The translations under genes and the position numbers were made by a program. A model generated the notes under the pieces. That model had not been told where the DNA came from. It saw only the letters and a program-made list of their open reading frames with translations, and did no database searches. From Isochrysis galbana (Eukaryota > Haptophyta > Isochrysidales > Isochrysidaceae): a stretch of 64,000 nucleotides of DNA. Location: assembly GCA_018136815.1 (NCBI GenBank), contig CM030934.1, forward strand, positions 648,479 through 712,478. The letters are read 5' to 3'. Below, piece after piece: positions 31,226-45,006 of the stretch; the first letter of the stretch is position 1; each line of letters begins with the position of its first letter.

Positions 31226-34200
31226 TCATGGCCCTTCGTAGTCGGGATTCTTCTTGAGGATGACTATGCCCTCGAGCACTGAAGTAAGCGGCAAGTACTC
31301 GTCGGTGGCGAGCTCGGCGCGCTCTCCGATCTGGAGCAGCACGGGCGTGGTATGAGTCTGGAAGCCGGTGATGGTCTTGGGGCGGCCAGCGAGGCCGACG
31401 ACATCTACAGATGTTCCCACGCGCACGGCGACAGCCAAGGGCTTGAGCTCCTCATCGATGGTGATGAGCATGCGCGGCCGCATTGCAGCAACGAGGAGGT
31501 AGAGTAGGAAGTGATACTTCCCAAGGATAAGGCCCTTGAAGTCGAGCGATATGTGGCAGGCCGCGATGAGGGCGGCAAGGGCGTTCGGATGAGGCAATGA
31601 GCGGTCGGGATGGTATGGCGACAGGGTGACAAGGCCCTTGCCAGCGTGCACCAACCCCTGAGCGATGCGAACAGCAAAAAGCAGCCCAGGTTCCTTTCCA
31701 TAGTACGTGGCGAGAGAGCGGAGCGTGGATGCCACCTTGGAGTTGTTGGTCCCGCCAGCACAGAGGCCCATGGCGAAGATAGCATTGGTGGCTGTTTCAG
31801 CATCTTGGTCATGCGTCATCTTGGAGAGCGTGTCGATGACTGATGTGCCATTGGCGTTGGCCGGCTTGGAAGTCGCGAGCATAGCAAGACCAAGCGGTAC
31901 GGCGCGACGCACGGGCAGGTCTCCGTACTGGAAAATGTGGTTGAAGTTGCGAACTGTCATTTCGGTGCCGAGCTCTTCTCCACCAGCCACAAGAGCTACG
32001 CCAAGCGTCGCAACCGACTGCGCGTCGAGCTTGGGCCACTCTTTCTCCTTGGAGCCGCCGCCGCCGCTGCCGCTGCCACCCGCCGAGCGTACCCCAGGTG
32101 CAGAAGCCGTGGCGGGAGCAGCCGCGGGAGCAGCCGCGTCCTCCTCCTCATCGTCCTTCTGAAGGTGCTCTCCTGCGAGTGCCAGCAGTCGCTGCACCTT
32201 GAGGACGTTACCCGTGCCCGCGTATGCACACGTCTCGAGGGTGAGCGTGCAGTACGATCCTAGCTGACCAGGGACTGCCTTGGCGAGCTCGAGCGCGATC
32301 TCTACCTCACCCTGCCGGCCTAGGTAGAGAAGGCCCGCTCCCACGCACACAAGGCGTGAGAGCGACTCTCGCTCAAGGGAAGCTGTCTCGCGCTCCATGA
32401 GCACGGACATAAGCGCTTGCGCGATGTCCTCATGGCAGGAACCGGAAAAGACGAGGCCGAGTGATAGGGAGGCTATGGCGACAACCTCCAGTGGCGTGTC
32501 CAGATCCGACACTAGTGGCATGAGCAGCTCAAGTACCTGACAACGGATCCGTTGGGCAATATGAGAAAGCCGAGAGAGAACAGGACACATACGAGACAGC
32601 AGATACTACTAGTACGGCGGCTTTGCACTTGGATTGCAGGCTGCTCAGACCGCAAACTATGCGAAATCATCTTCTTCAGTAGGTGTGGCGGGGTATCAGC
32701 TTACCTCCTCCTTAGCCGTCCCAATGTACGCAAGCCCCAGGCCAAGTGCGGCGCCCATCTTAAGTTGCGGTGTGTCCTTGCCCGGTTCAACGTATTCGGT
32801 CAGGAGCGCGAGCGCTGGGTCGCACTCGTTGCGGACACCGCTATTGAGGATGCCCACTGCGAGAAGAGCGCCCGCCTAGTAGGAAAGGGGAAGGCAACGT
32901 GGTCAAAGTGAAAAGAAAAGTCAGTATTCGCTACACAAAAACGGCCATGCGGCGCCTCCACATGCTTGCAGGGCTGACTGGGTGCCACATTGAGGCACAC
33001 CTTGATGTTGTTGTCAGACATGTAGAGGAATTTATCAATCTGCGTGAGGCCTCCATCGACGTCCCAAGCTAGTAGAGCGCCGAGCGAAGCGGCTGCGGAA
33101 GTCATTCCATGCTCCTTGTTCTTGTAAAGCCACTTATTCCCCTCCACAAGCATGAGCTTGTCGGAGCCAAAACCAAGGTTGACGAACGCATTGACGAACG
33201 TGGAAGCGAGATTGGCACGCGCCGAGTCGACAGCGGCGGCGGAGGCAGGGCGCTTCTCAAGATGCGTCTTGTATATGTCATCAGGTGACTTGGGCTCGAG
33301 CAGGTCTAGGTCGCGGGCAAGCTCCTGGTAGTGCTCGGGTAGGTGCGAGCCGTCCATGAGACGGTCGAGCTCCTCGTCAATATCCGGCCGTACGCCTTGG
33401 CGAGAGAGCATGAACGCCATCTGCTTCTTGACCATACTACGGTAGGAAACACATAGAACAAGCAGTTGGCACCGGTGCGCGAAGGGGGGGGGGGGGGACC
33501 CAAACACCGGGGCGCCCAGACGTGCGAGAGCGTGAGGTCTGGGCCAGGGCAATGAAAAGAACCCATTGCGGCAGTGTTGATCAGGGCAATGATGATAGCG
33601 CATCAGTCATACACCCCAAGGTAAGCGGCTAGGCTCAGATTTCTCATGTGGATTGAGCGTCCAGCGCTGAAGCGCGTCACAACTCGGAACAAAGGTCCGC
33701 GTCCTAGCCCGCCGCTGTTCCCCACTTGGTGTGCGACGTGGCCGTGGAATGGGCGGGTGCACGCGTAAGAGTGCGTGGGGCGTGCGTGCTTGATGCGACC
33801 ATGTTTTCAGCTAGCGCGCTGCAGAGGAGAAAGCATGCCCACAGGTCGGAATGTACTTCTGGGCCAGGCGAGGCTTGTGCAGCTCAAGGCATCAACTCAC
33901 GGATCTTCGCATGCACCCATAATCTCCGTGACCGCATCCTCATCCTGCAGACGAAGCGCGAGACGAAGCGCCTCGGGATACTTGCCGAGTTTGCTCAACA
34001 CCGTGATTGCCACGTGAAGGACCTGTGTGAGAAATTTGCGCAACACATGATGAGCCAACGCACTCCGTGACGCCGCACCAAGCCTCATTTCAAAAATGCC
34101 TCAGGTCGAAGAAGTCGCACCTGCGCGTCCTCGGGCTCAGGTACATACTGTGACACTTGCACGAGATACATGCAAATTCGGTCGCAATTCATCTTGTCCA

Positions 34201-35135
34201 CGTGTGGCACCAGCGCTTCGAGCTGCCCTACTTCCATAAGCAGGTCGATAGCTTCCGCCTCTGCATTGTTTTGGATGAAAAAAGGCACCATCTCATCGAT
34301 CACGAGTGGCAGGAGCGATTCCGCCGGCTTCAACTCAACGTCCGTCTCCATAGCGTCGCCGCTGTCCGAAGGCGCGGGGGCCCCCTCTTTGGCAGCCTTC
34401 TCCGCGGCGCGAGCGCGATCAGCGGCTGCATCCGCAGCAGCCAATCTGGAGTTATACTCCTCGCCGACCTCTGCAGCGAGGTGCCGGACGTACTCGTGAC
34501 CCCAGCCACCAACTTGCCCGCCCGAGCCAATCAGCTTGTACTCAAGAGACTCACGCTTGCCATCGTCAGACATCGTCATCGCCAGGACAGAGAGCACATC
34601 CGCCAGCATCTTCTTAATCTGTGATATGGCACCCACAGCAGGCCTCGGTCGATGCAGCCCAGATACGAGGTCCAAGCCCACATGTTATGGTGAGGCCTCC
34701 AAACCAAGTCAAGAGCGCACAGCCGGTGAGCGGCAAGAAGCGGCACCACACCCGATGACGCACATTCTACCCTCCCCCCCTGCCCTTCATCCCTCTTCCC
34801 CTTGCTCCAGCTGCCTTACGGTCTCCACGCTGTCCACGCACCTCATCCTCCTTCTCATTTGCGTGATGCTCCTTGAGCGTACCATAGTGCGGCCGCAGAA
34901 ACTTGAGCGGCTTGGGTACGGATGTCATCGAGGATGTTGCCTCACGAATCTCCTTAGACATCGCTGCTAGTGCGTTCCGCCGGATGCCCAGCTGGGTGTC
35001 GGCCGCCCGCTCCACCAGCAGCGCCATCTGCTCGATCAGCGCCTGGTCCTCCTCTGACACCTCCTCCTCCTCCTTCTTCTTGCCCTTCTTTGCGGGCTGG
35101 GGCGCAGGCGTCGGCTTCGGCGCGGGCGTGCTCAT
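31226..35135 (-). CDS. RPN1: 26S proteasome regulatory subunit Rpn1 / PSMD2
   Basis: Complement of join(31226..32536, 32705..32875, 33001..33436, 33901..34022, 34121..34618, 34842..35135), 943 codons plus stop; human PSMD2 has 908 residues. All introns (98-464 nt) are GT-AG and the phases match. Landmarks in order are [150 protein letters not shown] and the C-terminal [15 protein letters not shown] ... [12 protein letters not shown]. Rpn1 is the largest base subunit of the 19S particle and docks ubiquitin-like shuttle factors, ubiquitin and Ubp6 through its toroid repeats. One lineage-specific stretch, Ala/Gly/Ser-rich (about 32030-32160), replaces the Lys/Asp-rich linker of animals. The N-terminus is Pro/Lys/Glu-rich ([19 protein letters not shown]). 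The start is the first ATG of that segment. Confidence 0.97.
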
Positions 35136-35527
35136 CTCGCCGCGCTGGGAAGGCGGATGGGGGTGTTGCAAGGGAGAGGGGAAAGGGGGGAAGGCGGAGC
35201 GCGCGCGAGGGGAAGGCGGCGAGGGCTGCGGGCGCGCGCGAGGGGGGGGGGCGGGGGGGCGGGGGGGGGCGGGGGGGGCGGGGAAGAGAGAGGGAAAGGG
35301 GAGAGAGAGACTGAGCTCGAAAGCACGGAGGGCTCTTCCTCCTTTATTATTCTCCCTGTTTACATGGGCTTCCCTGTGAGGCGGGGCCCCGACGACATCA
35401 TCGGCAGGTCTCACAAGACCGGCACGACCCACCTGGTGTTCATGTAGATATTACGGCTTTGTTTGGTAAATATCTTTGCCCGCCGCGGAGCCCTCGGCAC
35501 GCGCCAAGCAGCACGGGGCACACAGCA

Positions 35528-37502
<1,975 letters not shown>

Positions 37503-37600
37503 GGTGGCCCTTGGAGGCTCCTGGAGGCCAGCTCAGGGGGCAGAGGAGGCTGGGGCTGGGCCCTGGCCTCCCCTGCCTCTCCCTCGCTGGTGCTCCCGAG
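37503..37600 (+). repeat. Dispersed repeat family R2, copy 1
   Basis: Core: agctcagggggcag, ggaggctggggctggg and ctgcctctccctcgctgg. Copies occur inverted at about 58068-58148 and 62123-62193, and a shorter direct one at about 62428-62500. Confidence 0.8.
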
Positions 37601-37837
37601 CCTCTGGGGCCCCCAATCTGCACCTGTCTGCCTGTCGACTAGGGGGGGGGGGGGTTGGAGCGATGGGCTGGTCACGAGGGGCCAGGATGGGCGAATGGGG
37701 CGAGCCTGTGGGGAAGGGAGTGGGACAGTAGGGCAGTGGCCTCCTGGCAAGCCATCAGGCGTGCCAGGAGGATGGGTGGTTCCTCCCCCATGGCAGGGGA
37801 GGAGTGGAGAGAGGGGGGGCTCGTGCCCCCCCATGGG

Positions 37838-38220
37838 TCAACCAAGTATAAACTTAGTTGAGTTATGTGAGAAAGTCGTGGGGCGAGAGTCGGGGTGTTT
37901 TCCTGGGTGTCTCTGTCCGTAGTCCTGTCGTCAGTCGTCATCCGTCGTCGCTCTCGCTCTCGTCGCTCTCGCTCTCGTAACACTCGTACCCAACAAACTC
38001 GCCTCGCCTCGCCAGCCCCTGCCATCACAGCCCTCCTCTCACTCATCCTCGCCTCTCGCCACTCGCTCGATGTCGCTCTCGCCGCCGTCCTCGCCCTCGC
38101 TCAAGCCTGCCTGCCCGCCTTCCTCTGCTTACGGGCTTCAGCCCGTCAGCACCTCTGAAGTGGCCTCCCTCGCCGCGCCTGCCGCCGGCTTTGCCCCTTC
38201 CTCATTGCCCTCAGGCCCTA
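37838..38220 (+). repeat. Dispersed repeat family R1, copy 1
   Basis: Starts with accaagtataaacttagttg and gagttatgtgagaaagtcgt. It contains a CT/CG-rich middle (ctcgatgtcgctctcgccgc) and a hairpin, acgggct-tc-agcccgt, at about 38129. It matches 46640-47085 in the same sense and 61640-61770 inverted. Frames across it are Ser/Leu-rich and not conserved between copies. Confidence 0.85.
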
Positions 38221-38240
38221 TGGGCCACTCCAATTCGTCA

Positions 38241-38400
38241 GAGACAGGCCACAAAGGGGCGCGACGGCAAGGAGCGAGGGGCGAATTACGAGCGACGAGT
38301 TCTACAAATTACGAGTAAAACTCCGTGGCAACAAGAACGACTGACGACTGAGCACGACGACGCCTAAAGTCGGAAGTCGATCGCGGATGCGACAGAGACG
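38241..38400 (+). repeat. Dispersed repeat, matches 52837-53001
   Basis: gagacaggccacaaaggggc followed by gcgacggcaaggag, then gagtaaaactcc and agtcgatcgcggatgcgaca. Both copies are in direct orientation with scattered differences. Confidence 0.85.
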
Positions 38401-39253
38401 GGAGAACCTCCGACCGCCCGCTTTCGCCGGGGCTTTTCGCTCACGGTCAAAAATGTCGACCCCCCATATTAGTAGTTAAAAGGCCCTGTTTGACCCTTCT
38501 ATTACGGAAGAGAGGGTACGCACGGTCTAAAGTCTAAAAACACAACACACAACACACAACTAATTATCGATCTACAGAATCTACAGGGCTGGTACCGTCC
38601 CTTGTCCCTTGAGGTCTTGAGTAGTTGTTGTTTTTGTGCTTCTCGTTCTCGTTTTTTTCAGCTTTGTTTTCCTCAAGGGACCCCCAGAATTAATTTCTAA
38701 GGCCTGGTGGTCCTGTGTCCTGCGTACAGTTGGCTTTGCCCTGTTGCCACGAGTATGGGATGCACCCTAGAGTACTCCTATACTCCTATCTATGAATCAT
38801 GAATAGCTGTGAAAAACATTAAAATAGCGGCCGCCAAGGACGGGGTAAAGTCCCACCAGATGTTTCCCAAATGGGTGGATCTGCCGCCGTGAGTGCGTGA
38901 GGGATAGAGTAGGAGTACAATAGTCCCACCAGAGTCAGACACAGAGGGAGATGGATGAGGGCGAACGAGAGGTATGAAAAGTAGCGAAGAGAAGAAGAAA
39001 ACTCGACGCGGTCGATAGCCGCCCCCTAAAACCCTGCTGTATTTTTTTCTCTCACCTCTCGTTTTCTTCCCTCTCTTCCGGCAGGTACGAGTGGTACGAA
39101 TGTTGAGGCAGAGACTAGAGGGAGACACAGATTTAAGCAGAAAAAAGTACTCCCTGTTCCAGCACGAGTACATATCTACCGAGGGGTCAGGGAGAACGGC
39201 GGAAAGATAGGGAAGAGAGAGAGAGAGAGAGAAGAGGGAGTGAGCGGGGGGGG

Positions 39254-39288
<35 letters not shown>

Positions 39289-39524
39289 AGAGGGGGGACG
39301 AGAAAGAAAAGGGGAGGGGGGGGGGGGGGGGGGGGGGGGGAGCGCGCGAGAGGTAGGGGAGAGCTCTGCGCGCGCGGGAGGCAGGGCGGAGCAGAGAGGG
39401 GGGGGAAGGGAAGGGGAAAGGTGTGCCAGACGCGCCCACCTCTCTTTCTCTCTCGTGCGCCTCCTCCCTCTCCCCCTCCCCTTCTCTCGCCTCGTCGTGA
39501 GAAGACCCTCTCCAAGCCCCCGCG
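38401..39524. other. Intergenic and probable promoter / 5' UTR of the SET gene
   Basis: A repeat segment at 38441-38495 matches 14738-14800. GA-runs lie at 39211-39290 and a G-run of about 24 at 39317-39340. A pyrimidine-rich tract (39441-39500) comes just before the ATG. Confidence 0.6.
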
Positions 39525-42500
39525 ATGGTCCAGCTCACTGAGCTCATCAAGCTGACCAACTCTGGCATTCTGAGTGCGACTGACTGCGGCGCCAAGAGGG
39601 AGAGGAAAAGGCCCCAGCTGTTCGTGGCGAAAGCGGACTCGGACAGGCCGAGGCAGACGGCACCGGCTGCACAGTCAGAGGCCAAGCTTGTCGCGCGAGC
39701 ACACAGAGGCGCAGGACGCAAGGCTGGCCCTGTGCAAGGAGACGGTACGATTGCAGGAGGCAGCGAGCAGCAGCAAGCGAGCGCACAGTCAAAGGCGGCG
39801 ACAAGACGCGCCACCTCTGGTGAAGCGTCCCACAACCCAGCTGGCGAAGCATTCCTCGAGAGTGAGGCTGGCGCACCGCTCGCTAGCAAGCCTGGGCGCA
39901 GGGTCAAGCCCTGCGCAGAGGCTGCCGATAGCGTGCTGCTGCCTAGGGTGAAGCTCTCCCTGGCTCCATTCGAGCCCAGGCATTTTGGCGCAAAGAGCCC
40001 CATCGCGGGTGCCTTGGAACAGCCGAACCAGTTCAATTCCGCCGCAATTGTGCCTGAGAACGGCTCCCCTACGGCTGGCGTTGCAAAGCCGCCCAGTAAG
40101 GAGAAGGCAGACAAGACTAAGCCGCCATCAGATAGCTTGCCGGAGGTGAAGCTGGTGCCTGCGCCTGTGGCGAGACGGCGCGGCGACCCTAAGCCACCTT
40201 CACGCGGTGACGCGCGGGGTGATGGCATAGTCGGTGATAGCGAGGGATCCTCTGCGAAACCGTTCCGCGGACGGCTGCGTGACACCCACCGCAAGATAGA
40301 GGAAGTGATGGAGAGGTTGGCGCCTGTCCAGGGGCTGTTGAAGCTTGGCATCATCCCTGAGAATGTTGACCACGATGTCTGGACGGATTTCGGCACGATA
40401 CAGAATGGCAAGATTGATTTAAGACCTTCTCTAGTGAAAACAATCGTGGGCGAGAATGCGTTGGGTCGTGGCCTCTTTGCCTGCAAGGAGTTTGCCGTGA
40501 ACGAGACCATCACCATTTACGGTGGCGAGCTCATCACGGACGAGGAAGCACGCAGGCGGCGCGATACCCGGGGATCGCAGTCGCACCGTTACCTGATGCG
40601 CATCTCAGATTCCGACTTCCTCGTCGATGGCTACCAGTACGCCTCTGGCATCTCCGTGGAGCCCAATGAAGACGGGGTCTTTCTCCCGTCAAAGAAGGAT
40701 GCAACGATGTATTCCCAAGGCGCAGGGCCGATGGCAAATCACGACACTGGCCATGGGGCAAATGCGTCCATCTTCTTCGTCCCGATCGCGCGAAACGAGG
40801 CTTACCAGCTGCTTCCGCGCATCCCCACCCTCAAGGCTAATCGGCGCATCGAGAAGGGAGAGGAGATCAAGTTCAACTACGGCTCCTCACTGCCTTTCTG
40901 CCCACAGCCATCAACGGCCGCTTACAACTCGGCGTCCATTGTAGTGATAGGCGCTCTTGAGCTATCGCAGCACTGGGCGGACATTGAGTGGCAGGCCAAT
41001 GGCGTGGACGCCGGCGTGCTGCGAGCTGCCCTTACCCAAGTGCGGGAACTCGCTCAGGAGCCGCTCAAAGTCGGCGCGAAGTGCGAGGCCGTTTCGCTTG
41101 TCGCAAGGCTACTATCGCCTGTGCCACCGTCATGTGCGCAGTCCATGGAGGCATCTCGGCTTTTCAGCGAGCTGCGCCAGCTGTGTCAACAGATCTTGGA
41201 CGAGCTAAGCGAGTCGGCGCTCAGGCTGCGGGCGGCGGACGAGGCTGGGCCGTCTACAAAGCAGCTGCTGAGATACCGGGAGGATCTGACGGCTGTCGAG
41301 CAGAGGATACACGAACGGGTTGAGCTACTCAAACAGACAGAAGTCATCGAGGCAGCGCCATCTGGAGCAGAGCGAGACAGTGAGCAATGTGTCAGCAGGG
41401 CGACAGAGACATCGCGTGCGAAGCGACGCAAGACCTGTGGGGCGGTTGGCCTGCAGGGCGAGGAGGCCAGCACAGATCGCCCCTCGCGGATGACAGGCGT
41501 GAAAAAGGGGCTGCCGCCTGGTTGGGAGGTGGAGCAAAAGCCAAATCAGCGCAAGGTTTATTGGGATCTTGGCCGCACTCGGAAGGCCGACTCGCTGCGG
41601 GATGCATGGCAACAGTATGAAGAGCAGGAGAGGCTCGCAAGAAGCAGCACGTGCTCAGACGCTGCAGGCGTGAATCAAGGCACCAGGCACGCAGCAGGCA
41701 TAGAACAGATGGGCTGCGCGACAGTTGAAGAGGATGTCCCATCGATGGGGCCGGTGGGCGTTCCACTGCCGGAGCCCCCGCTGATGATCTCAGTGGACGG
41801 GATGACGCGTGCCGCACTGAAAGGCGTATTGGAGGGCAACGCCGCCCACCCTCCGTTTGTCCAAAGGACGAATCCCCATGCGCCGGCCGATTACGAACAA
41901 CCAGTAGCAAGTGCCCTGCTCGCGCCGGCGGCCAAGCCCACCGGGATGATCGAGCTCTGCTCATCTTATTCGATGTCGGAATTGCAAGACGCCGCCCCTC
42001 GAGAAGTGACTAAAGAGGCGCGGCCCGGGGCATACTCACCACGCACACCAAGAATCCGCTTGCAAAGCCTGCACTCGCAAAAAGCCCAGTACATGGCAGA
42101 GCTGAATCAAGCGAGGATTGAGCGCTCTAGTTTGACCCACCGAAAGCAGCAACGTCTAGAACTCATGACCAAATTCCTTCAAGAGCAGTGCTCAAGTGAT
42201 ACGACTGAGCTTCTTTCCAGAGTATTGACGGAGCAGGAGGTCATTGGTTGTGAATTCCAGCAGGAGGAAAGCATGCTGGATTCGAAGATTTGCGAGCTTG
42301 AGGGCAAAATCCAAACTGTGGGAGCCGAGATCTTTGATTTGGAACAGGAGGTGGCGTCAACGGCTAAGCTGATTCTCCCGGGAGCGTTAGAGGGCTATCG
42401 GAAGGAGGTCGTGAGCCAGGCGCGAGATGATTCGGCTCAAATGATTGCCAACGCGCAATCTGACATCAAGCTGACGAATCCACAAAGTGGGGCCGAGTGC

Positions 42501-44225
42501 GACGGTGTGCTCGTGGCATTGACATCTATCAACGACGCCTGTGACGAGGATGCGCAACCATGCCCATCCCTCGTTGAGAGTGGCCCGCAAGAACCCAAGA
42601 TGCTGCATCTTTCAATGTGCGTTGGAGTCGAGGATAGTGACAAGGACCACGTGACGCTGCGTGTGTCACCGCTTGCCTCGTATTCCCACGTGCATTCTCC
42701 ACAAGACGAGGGCGCGACTGAGCTCTCAGCACCAGACTTGGGAATCGCGGCAAGCAAGCGCGGGCCGCCGAGCAAGCAAGAGCGCCCGACGTCGCCGACG
42801 ACGACGCCAGCGCTGCCGCTGCCGCCGGATCCGCAGGTGCTGGCATCGATTGAGGCGGAAACACCTATCACTCAGCCGGTGGGAAGTGAAGTGCACATTA
42901 GTGATGCCGAGGCGGCGTCCGCACTTATCCTGCCTTCCAAGCTCAGCCCTGCTAATTTGCCAAAGGTCGAATCATTCTCACGGGTCTCTCAAGCGCCCTC
43001 GCCTTCTTGCTCTCGGCCGTCGTCGACTGCTGGTGAAGAGGCGCCACGCAAGGCCGATAAGGCTGAAGTCAAGAGGGGGCCATTTTTCTCGATGGCGACT
43101 GTTCTCACCAAGCCGAGTAGAGGACAACGGAAGCCATCTATCGCGATTCGTCTTGGGCCGAAGGAGCCGTCCAACGACCGTGCCAAAACGGATGGATGCG
43201 CCCCTGGCAACGTAGCCAAGACCCTCGTGGGCTTGGAGACCCAAGGCACAGGTGGCACGGCGGCAGCTCCGCCGCTGCGAAAGGGCGAGTCGGCAGCCGA
43301 TCGCCGCCTTGCTCGACTCGCTAGTGCACAAGCGAACGCGCTCGCTGCGGCAGTGAGCGAAACATCGGGCCCGATTGCCGAGCAATTCGTCGGAGCAAGG
43401 CATCATGTCACCCCCCCTCAATCCATTCCGCCCGTGATAGCCGAATCCGCACCGCGGAATGATCCATCGATGCCACAAACATTTCTACCCCAGTCCAATC
43501 TTGTGCGGATCGAGGCGGCCGACGCTCCACTCGCCGTGGCAGCCGACCCCGACTCGGACGTGAGTTCGAGTACTTCAACCCTCATTCAGACGTCTCCAGG
43601 CCAATCACCACGAGCACCGACTGTGTCTACGAAACCGCCGTGCAATGAACCGAATATGGATAAGGCGGCTGCAATCTCAGGTGACACCGATCATGCTGCC
43701 ACCGCTTCCCTCGATGACAGCAGTGCCGACCTGACCAAGTCCGGAAACCAAGCTCATCGTGAAGGCCGTGAGGATGGTACGCACTCGGTGAATCGCCGTG
43801 CCTCGGCCGATCATGGTCGCTCAGATGCTCCCAACCATACGCCAAGAGCTCCAAGCGTGCACTATGGCCCACCGGGCTCAGAGCGCAGGAGGCCACGCCG
43901 CTCCTCCACGAAAGAAACAGCGACGTCATTCGAGGGCGTTGCATCCAATTTTGCAATCCATGACAGCAGTTCGGCGTGCAAACGCGGCGTCATCCCGCCG
44001 ACCCATCAGAGGTCGTCAATGGGCAGGGGGATGGGCATGTCACATGAATGGCAAGGAGGCCGGTATGCGCAACAGCAACCTTTCTACAAGGAAACCTTTG
44101 GCCAACGTGACTTGCGGCACGCAAGGCAGCCTTTGCGCAATCAACGCCCTCGATCCCCGAGCCCGCGGAAGAGGCAGCGAATGGCGCCGGATCTTTTAAG
44201 GAAGCGAATGTACGACCCTCGGTAG
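39525..44225 (+). CDS. Large SET-domain protein with WW/MBD-like module and coiled coil
   Basis: 1566 codons in one exon from the ATG at 39525. Residues 1 to about 280 look disordered. About residues 283-455 form a SET domain: GENALGRGLFACKEF (cofactor-binding GRG), ITIYGGELIT, an insertion with SHRYLMRISDSDFLVDG, GPMANHDTGHGANA in place of the usual NHSxxPN motif, and IEKGEEIKFNYGS, the catalytic-tyrosine end. SET proteins methylate lysines, often on histones; the altered NH motif leaves the substrate open. About residues 660-700 (GLPPGWEVEQKPNQRKVYWD ... LRDAWQQYEE) resemble a WW or methyl-CpG-binding-type module; I cannot decide which. Residues about 845-960 are a coiled coil (AELNQARIERSSLTHRKQQR). 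The C-terminal 500 residues are Ser/Pro-rich and end in a basic nuclear-signal-like tail (SPSPRKRQRM). Nuclear action is inferred. Confidence 0.88.
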   Translation: MVQLTELIKLTNSGILSATDCGAKRERKRPQLFVAKADSDRPRQTAPAAQSEAKLVARAHRGAGRKAGPVQGDGTIAGGSEQQQASAQSKAATRRATSGEASHNPAGEAFLESEAGAPLASKPGRRVKPCAEAADSVLLPRVKLSLAPFEPRHFGAKSPIAGALEQPNQFNSAAIVPENGSPTAGVAKPPSKEKADKTKPPSDSLPEVKLVPAPVARRRGDPKPPSRGDARGDGIVGDSEGSSAKPFRGRLRDTHRKIEEVMERLAPVQGLLKLGIIPENVDHDVWTDFGTIQNGKIDLRPSLVKTIVGENALGRGLFACKEFAVNETITIYGGELITDEEARRRRDTRGSQSHRYLMRISDSDFLVDGYQYASGISVEPNEDGVFLPSKKDATMYSQGAGPMANHDTGHGANASIFFVPIARNEAYQLLPRIPTLKANRRIEKGEEIKFNYGSSLPFCPQPSTAAYNSASIVVIGALELSQHWADIEWQANGVDAGVLRAALTQVRELAQEPLKVGAKCEAVSLVARLLSPVPPSCAQSMEASRLFSELRQLCQQILDELSESALRLRAADEAGPSTKQLLRYREDLTAVEQRIHERVELLKQTEVIEAAPSGAERDSEQCVSRATETSRAKRRKTCGAVGLQGEEASTDRPSRMTGVKKGLPPGWEVEQKPNQRKVYWDLGRTRKADSLRDAWQQYEEQERLARSSTCSDAAGVNQGTRHAAGIEQMGCATVEEDVPSMGPVGVPLPEPPLMISVDGMTRAALKGVLEGNAAHPPFVQRTNPHAPADYEQPVASALLAPAAKPTGMIELCSSYSMSELQDAAPREVTKEARPGAYSPRTPRIRLQSLHSQKAQYMAELNQARIERSSLTHRKQQRLELMTKFLQEQCSSDTTELLSRVLTEQEVIGCEFQQEESMLDSKICELEGKIQTVGAEIFDLEQEVASTAKLILPGALEGYRKEVVSQARDDSAQMIANAQSDIKLTNPQSGAECDGVLVALTSINDACDEDAQPCPSLVESGPQEPKMLHLSMCVGVEDSDKDHVTLRVSPLASYSHVHSPQDEGATELSAPDLGIAASKRGPPSKQERPTSPTTTPALPLPPDPQVLASIEAETPITQPVGSEVHISDAEAASALILPSKLSPANLPKVESFSRVSQAPSPSCSRPSSTAGEEAPRKADKAEVKRGPFFSMATVLTKPSRGQRKPSIAIRLGPKEPSNDRAKTDGCAPGNVAKTLVGLETQGTGGTAAAPPLRKGESAADRRLARLASAQANALAAAVSETSGPIAEQFVGARHHVTPPQSIPPVIAESAPRNDPSMPQTFLPQSNLVRIEAADAPLAVAADPDSDVSSSTSTLIQTSPGQSPRAPTVSTKPPCNEPNMDKAAAISGDTDHAATASLDDSSADLTKSGNQAHREGREDGTHSVNRRASADHGRSDAPNHTPRAPSVHYGPPGSERRRPRRSSTKETATSFEGVASNFAIHDSSSACKRGVIPPTHQRSSMGRGMGMSHEWQGGRYAQQQPFYKETFGQRDLRHARQPLRNQRPRSPSPRKRQRMAPDLLRKRMYDPR

Positions 44226-44984
44226 ATCCGATGGCCGGTTATACTATGCTCCTGTGGACTAGGGTTATCATGCTTTTCTAGGCGTTGCGGCACCTTGGGT
44301 TCACCTCGCTACGCTGGGACTGGCTGAAAGCCACCCTTATGAAGCGCATGTCGGACGATGCGCTCTCATAGAGTTGCTTGGGCACGGTTGCTCGGGTTGA
44401 AGCCAAACGTTGCGCTAGATGATGTAATCCTTGTAGCCATGTTCCATTGCGCCCGTCTCGCCGTCCCCGTGCGCCTCACGCGCCCTCGTCGGTTTGCATT
44501 TGCCACATAAGTCAGCTTTATGTGACGTACGGATTGGCCGGAGATCGCGTCGCAAGCTGTATTTCTTGGGCCGGTGATTTCGTGCTTGAAAGTAGGCTAG
44601 CCATCGAGAGAGCAACATCCAGCGGCGGTGTGAGTACGCGAGGATGTGGTCACGATCGAACCAAGTGGTAGTGCCCCAATTGACGTCCAAGTCAGGCAGT
44701 GTGTTTCGTGGCGTTGTGCGTAGCTGCGCCCGCATGATTCATGCTTGCCATTTCCCGTCGGACACGCTCTCGACCGCGCGCACGCGTAAAGCGTCCCAAG
44801 GGAGAAACCTTAAATCAAACAAAGTCGCACGAGAGCTCAGTGTCCCGCCGATCTTTATTTAAAACCTTTTAAAGATCTCGCCTCGTGCGTGGTGCGTGGC
44901 CTTGGACCTCTACTCACTACTCAGTAGTCAGTAGCCACGGCCGTACTCCTTCCTCTCCCTTCCCAACCCTGCCTTGCGGCGGCT
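44226..44984. other. 3' flank of the SET gene and spacer
   Basis: No supported gene. The part from about 44860 to 44984 belongs to the minus-strand LINE-type end described next. Confidence 0.4.
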
Positions 44985-45006
44985 CCCCTCGTGCACTACT
45001 CAGGGC
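44985..45006 (-). other. Conserved LINE-type hairpin, fourth non-identical context (minus strand)
   Basis: Read on the minus strand, CCCT pairs with AGGG around ga / GT-AGTGC-AC / g. Downstream, gagccgccgcaaggc resembles gacgagccgcaaggc after the copy 1 hairpin. The stem is only 4 bp and no clear T-run follows, so this copy is decayed. Confidence 0.6.
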
